Shown: piece by piece, positions 61,433 to 64,000 of the stretch
How the letters are laid out: every line of letters starts with the position of its first letter
Numbering within the stretch: the stretch's first letter is position 1
Assembly (NCBI GenBank): GCA_947034895.1
Contig: OX344763.1
Coordinates: 63,631,093 to 63,695,092, forward strand
From: Rhytidiadelphus loreus
Taxonomy: Eukaryota; Streptophyta; Bryopsida; Hypnales; Hylocomiaceae
Length of the DNA: 64,000 bases
Reading direction: 5' to 3'
Program-made: the position numbers and the translations under genes
Notes under the pieces: generated by a model
Databases searched by the model: none
What the model was told of the DNA's origin: nothing
What the model saw: the letters and a program-made list of their open reading frames with translations, nothing else

Positions 61433-61549
61433 AATGTATAGCATTCACAAAGAACTATTTTACGGTGAAGTATGTATATACAATACATTGTCTTGTTCGT
61501 TGCTTGTAGAAATGTTGTTGTACATGTCCTGTGCACGGGGATGTTCCAT

Positions 61550-61767
61550 CACTAGAAGAAAACTGTATTAGAATCCCTGAAAACACGTCACATTGTTTTC
61601 GTTGAGTTCCCGGTTCAAAACGCAGTCAAAACGCAGAAAAATGTTTTTTTTGCGTTTTTTTGCGTTTTTTTGCGTTTTGATTGCGTTTTGACTGCGTTTT
61701 GAACCGGGAACTCAACGAAAACAAAGTGACGTGTTTTTAGGGATTCTAACACAATTTTCTTCTAGTG
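61550..61767. mobile_element. CACTA-type miniature element h, TSD CAT
   Basis: CACTAGAAGAAAACTGTA to TTTTCTTCTAGTG, flanked by CAT on both sides. Interior closely related to g (AAAACACGTCACATTG), with AAAACGCAGTCAAAACGCAG arms. Confidence 0.9.
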
Positions 61768-62922
61768 CATCCTAAATAGTAGTTGTACTGTAGAAACCAT
61801 ACAAAACAATGTCACCCGAGTCTATTTCTTCTGCACAATAGAGAGAGTAGGATGTTTGCAAGCAATTCCTAGTATAGTAGTGTATGCACATCAATAATGT
61901 ATACAAGAACATTTTGTTCTTAAATGTGATGTATTTTTTTTACTCTATGACGCAACACCTATTAGCCCCACACATATTGCATATCATGCATTGCGAGAAA
62001 TATTTGTGTTAAAACATTTTGAAGACTATTCTAGGTATGAATGATAGTGTTGGAAGTTGACAAGATGCGTAGGACTTGCAAGTGCGTGAAGAGATTTGGC
62101 TACAAGTAGGAAGGTGACATGGAGATGAGTTTTACATGCCAGCAGCCCCTTATGTACTGAAAGCAAAGGAACGTAGGGAGTTTGTGGAAATTATTTCCAA
62201 TATTCGCACCCCAACGAACTACGTTGGCTCCATCCACAAGCGTTTGAAAGACAGCAAACTGCAATATATGAAAACGCATGACTACCATGTACTCATGCAA
62301 TTGGTACAACAATGCCACTTGTCTAATCTGCGTATGAACATTGTCATTGCATGGACTAGAACTCAAATTGTGTACGGGTCTTTGTTCACTTGCAAACAAT
62401 AGCAAGAACTGTTAATAACAACATTTGTAGTGCGCCATGTAGAACATAGGTTTACAAGGGGACATGATTAAGGACATGGGCTTACACTTATCACCTTCTA
62501 TATTACAGAAATGCAAATATTAATATGAACAAATACCAACATTGTTGAACAACAAAGTTTGTCTTTTGATTGCAACAGATTGTAAACAACGTTGTTGCTA
62601 AAATATTTATTTTAAAATGCAGTATGTAATTCTGATGCTTTGTATTTCTGTATTGTGTAGATACTTCCAGTGGTAGTTTGAAACGTCTTAGACAAGAATG
62701 TTTGTTTGGCAATAATCAAGATTTGTAGAGTTTTCCAGAGATTATGTGAAAAAGAGGTACATCAGTTGGAAGAACATGCAACAGTTGTTGCAGAATGTGG
62801 TTTTAGCAACATGCATGTTGAAGAAGGAATTTCCACCGACATTCTTGAATATTATGTTACACCTTCCTGTGCATCTAGTTCATCAATTATTCATATGTGG
62901 TCCAATTCAGTGTCGATGGATG

Positions 62923-63061
62923 CACTAGTCGAAAATTTCAAATTTTTGTTGTTTTGGTTGCATTGATCTGGACGAAATCTGTTGAAAACAACAAATTTCT
63001 ATCAAATTTCATCCAAATCAACGTGACCAAAACAACAAAAATTTGAAATTTTTGACTAATG
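62923..63061. mobile_element. 139-bp foldback element i inside the DUF4218 exon, TSD ATG
   Basis: Starts CACTAGTCGAAAATTTC, ends GAAATTTTTGACTAATG, flanked by ATG on both sides. It splits the transposase sequence between RWM and YPTER; removing it with one duplication restores the reading. Confidence 0.85.
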
Positions 63062-63726
63062 ATGTATCCCACTGAGAGGTAGATGAAGACATTGAAGGAC
63101 CATGTTCGCACATTAGTACATCCTGAGGGAAGCATCGTAGAGGGTTATCGAATGGAGGATGCATTAGGATTCTGTACAAAGTATTTGAAGCCATATAGGG
63201 GAACTACGCACCGCGTCTGGGATCCAATGGAAGACGCAAACATGAATGACGAGGTATTGTGTTCAAATGAGAGGAGAAAGCTCAAATTGACAAACGACAT
63301 GCACTAGTACACACACGCATTTGTTCTTGACAATGCAACTATACTTGAACCTTTGCAACAGTGAGTTCTTCCTCCTGAAAATCCATGTTCTTTTGTTGAC
63401 CATTACCAGATTTTAATTGGAGGATATGTGATTATGATTTTGAATTGTTCATCGTGGACAAGTTGTTCTATATGTGGTCTGAAGTAAAATAAAACAGGAT
63501 GGAATGTACAGCATGCTTGTGAAACTTTCAACGATGACAAGTATTGCAGCTCATTGGACATGGACTTTCTATGATCCAAAAATTGTAAGTACCTGACATA
63601 TGGACGGGCATCTGAACATTTGTGGACAACCATATTGTATTTAACTATTCAAGGTACTGATGAAAAGGTATTGGATGAAATTGTAGGCAATATATTCACT
63701 ATACCAGAACCTTGTAAAAAAAAACG

Positions 63727-63999
63727 TAGTGAAAATTGACTACAGTTTTTTTTGCCACGGTTTTGTGCAAGCGTCAAGTAGTAGACAGTCAACTTCTCTT
63801 GCAATTTCCCACTGCAATTTTTGGTATTTTTGACCGTGTAATATACCATTGGAAAGGTATTTTTCAATACCTTTCCAATGGTTTATTACACGCTCAAAAA
63901 TACCAAAAATTGCAGTGAGAAATTGCAAAAAACGTTGACTGCATGCATAGTTGGCCTGCACAAAACCGTAGCAAAAAAAACCGTAGTCAATTTTCACTA
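63727..63999. mobile_element. 273-bp foldback at right edge, TAGTGAAAATTGACTAC ends
   Basis: TAGTGAAAATTGACTACAG at the left pairs with GTAGTCAATTTTCACTA at the right. The arms continue inward to a centre near 63866 (CCATTGGAAAGGTATT and AATACCTTTCCAATGG). Open frames on both strands come from the symmetry. The window ends one base beyond, so the duplication cannot be tested. Confidence 0.85.
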
Positions 64000-64000
64000 A

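Larger units (their letters stand above)
60800..63370 (+). pseudogene. CACTA (En/Spm) TNP2 transposase remnant
   Basis: Separated plus-strand blocks match TNP2-type transposases in order. VVLMWTISNFSAYGFIAGVC and SKLIYGGMQRYLPRHHPY (about 60819-61050) fit the tnp2 core. NYVGSIHKRLKDSKLQYMKT and HDYHVLMQ (62136-62402) fit the segment before DUF4218. LKKEFPPTFLNIMLHLPVHL with QCRWMH (about 62815-62925), then KTLKDHVRTLVHPEGSIVEG (63085 onward), fit DUF4218. The frame is broken by miniature elements g, h and i, by stops and by probable introns. It could once have supplied transposase to the CACTA miniature elements nearby, but its own termini were not found. Confidence 0.75.

Overview
The window reads as repeat-rich nuclear DNA of a green plant, most likely a seedless land plant or a related streptophyte. 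That placement is inferred from protein families, not from any marker gene. The evidence is spliced genes with GT/AG introns, CACTA (En/Spm), hAT and MULE-type transposases, DUF7869-type proteins, CCCTAAA telomere-like motifs and a satellite of nucleosome-like period. I found no bacterial operon, rRNA, tRNA or CRISPR. Nearly every long reading frame is interrupted, and most breaks are single stop codons in an otherwise open frame.

Layout. 1-2442 is a 177-bp satellite (14 phased copies, open at the left edge). 3.9-7.5 kb (minus) holds a 37-bp minisatellite, an FCP1-like phosphatase fragment and a degenerate DNA-methyltransferase-like gene. 8.2-11.0 kb (minus) is a DUF7869 pseudogene with six stops. 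12.0-22.1 kb (minus) is a two-gene hAT-type element (companion coiled-coil gene, GC-rich array, transposase), cut by two insertions of a 3.4-kb element with TGTCG/CGACA ends (12664-16082 complete, 22098-24323 truncated). 24.9-27.6 kb (minus) is a second, more intact DUF7869 gene. 28.4-33.0 kb (minus) is a ten-exon gene with a possible ParB-like domain and a methyltransferase-like domain whose catalytic motifs are altered; candidate 5' exons lie at 33.3-37.0 kb. 38.0-42.1 kb (plus) is a MULE-like gene with GCM-like and SWIM zinc fingers. 43.5-54.6 kb (plus) is a second copy of the two-gene hAT arrangement, here with a RING finger in the companion gene, bracketed by CGGACGG-type arrays. 53.2-63.1 kb carries many CACTAGAAGAAAA miniature elements, a complete third copy of the 3.4-kb element (55605-59021) and the remains of a CACTA TNP2 transposase. 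The right edge is a long foldback.

Three observations stand out. First, the 3.4-kb element family: two complete copies of 3417 and 3419 bp, each with a 5-bp target duplication, no long terminal repeats and one long reading frame that I cannot match to a transposase. Second, the repeated pairing of a companion coiled-coil gene with a hAT transposase across a GC-rich array. Third, the methyltransferase-like genes with replaced catalytic motifs. Five 70-bp palindromic elements centred on CGTCGGATCCGACG lie in and around the larger methyltransferase-like gene.
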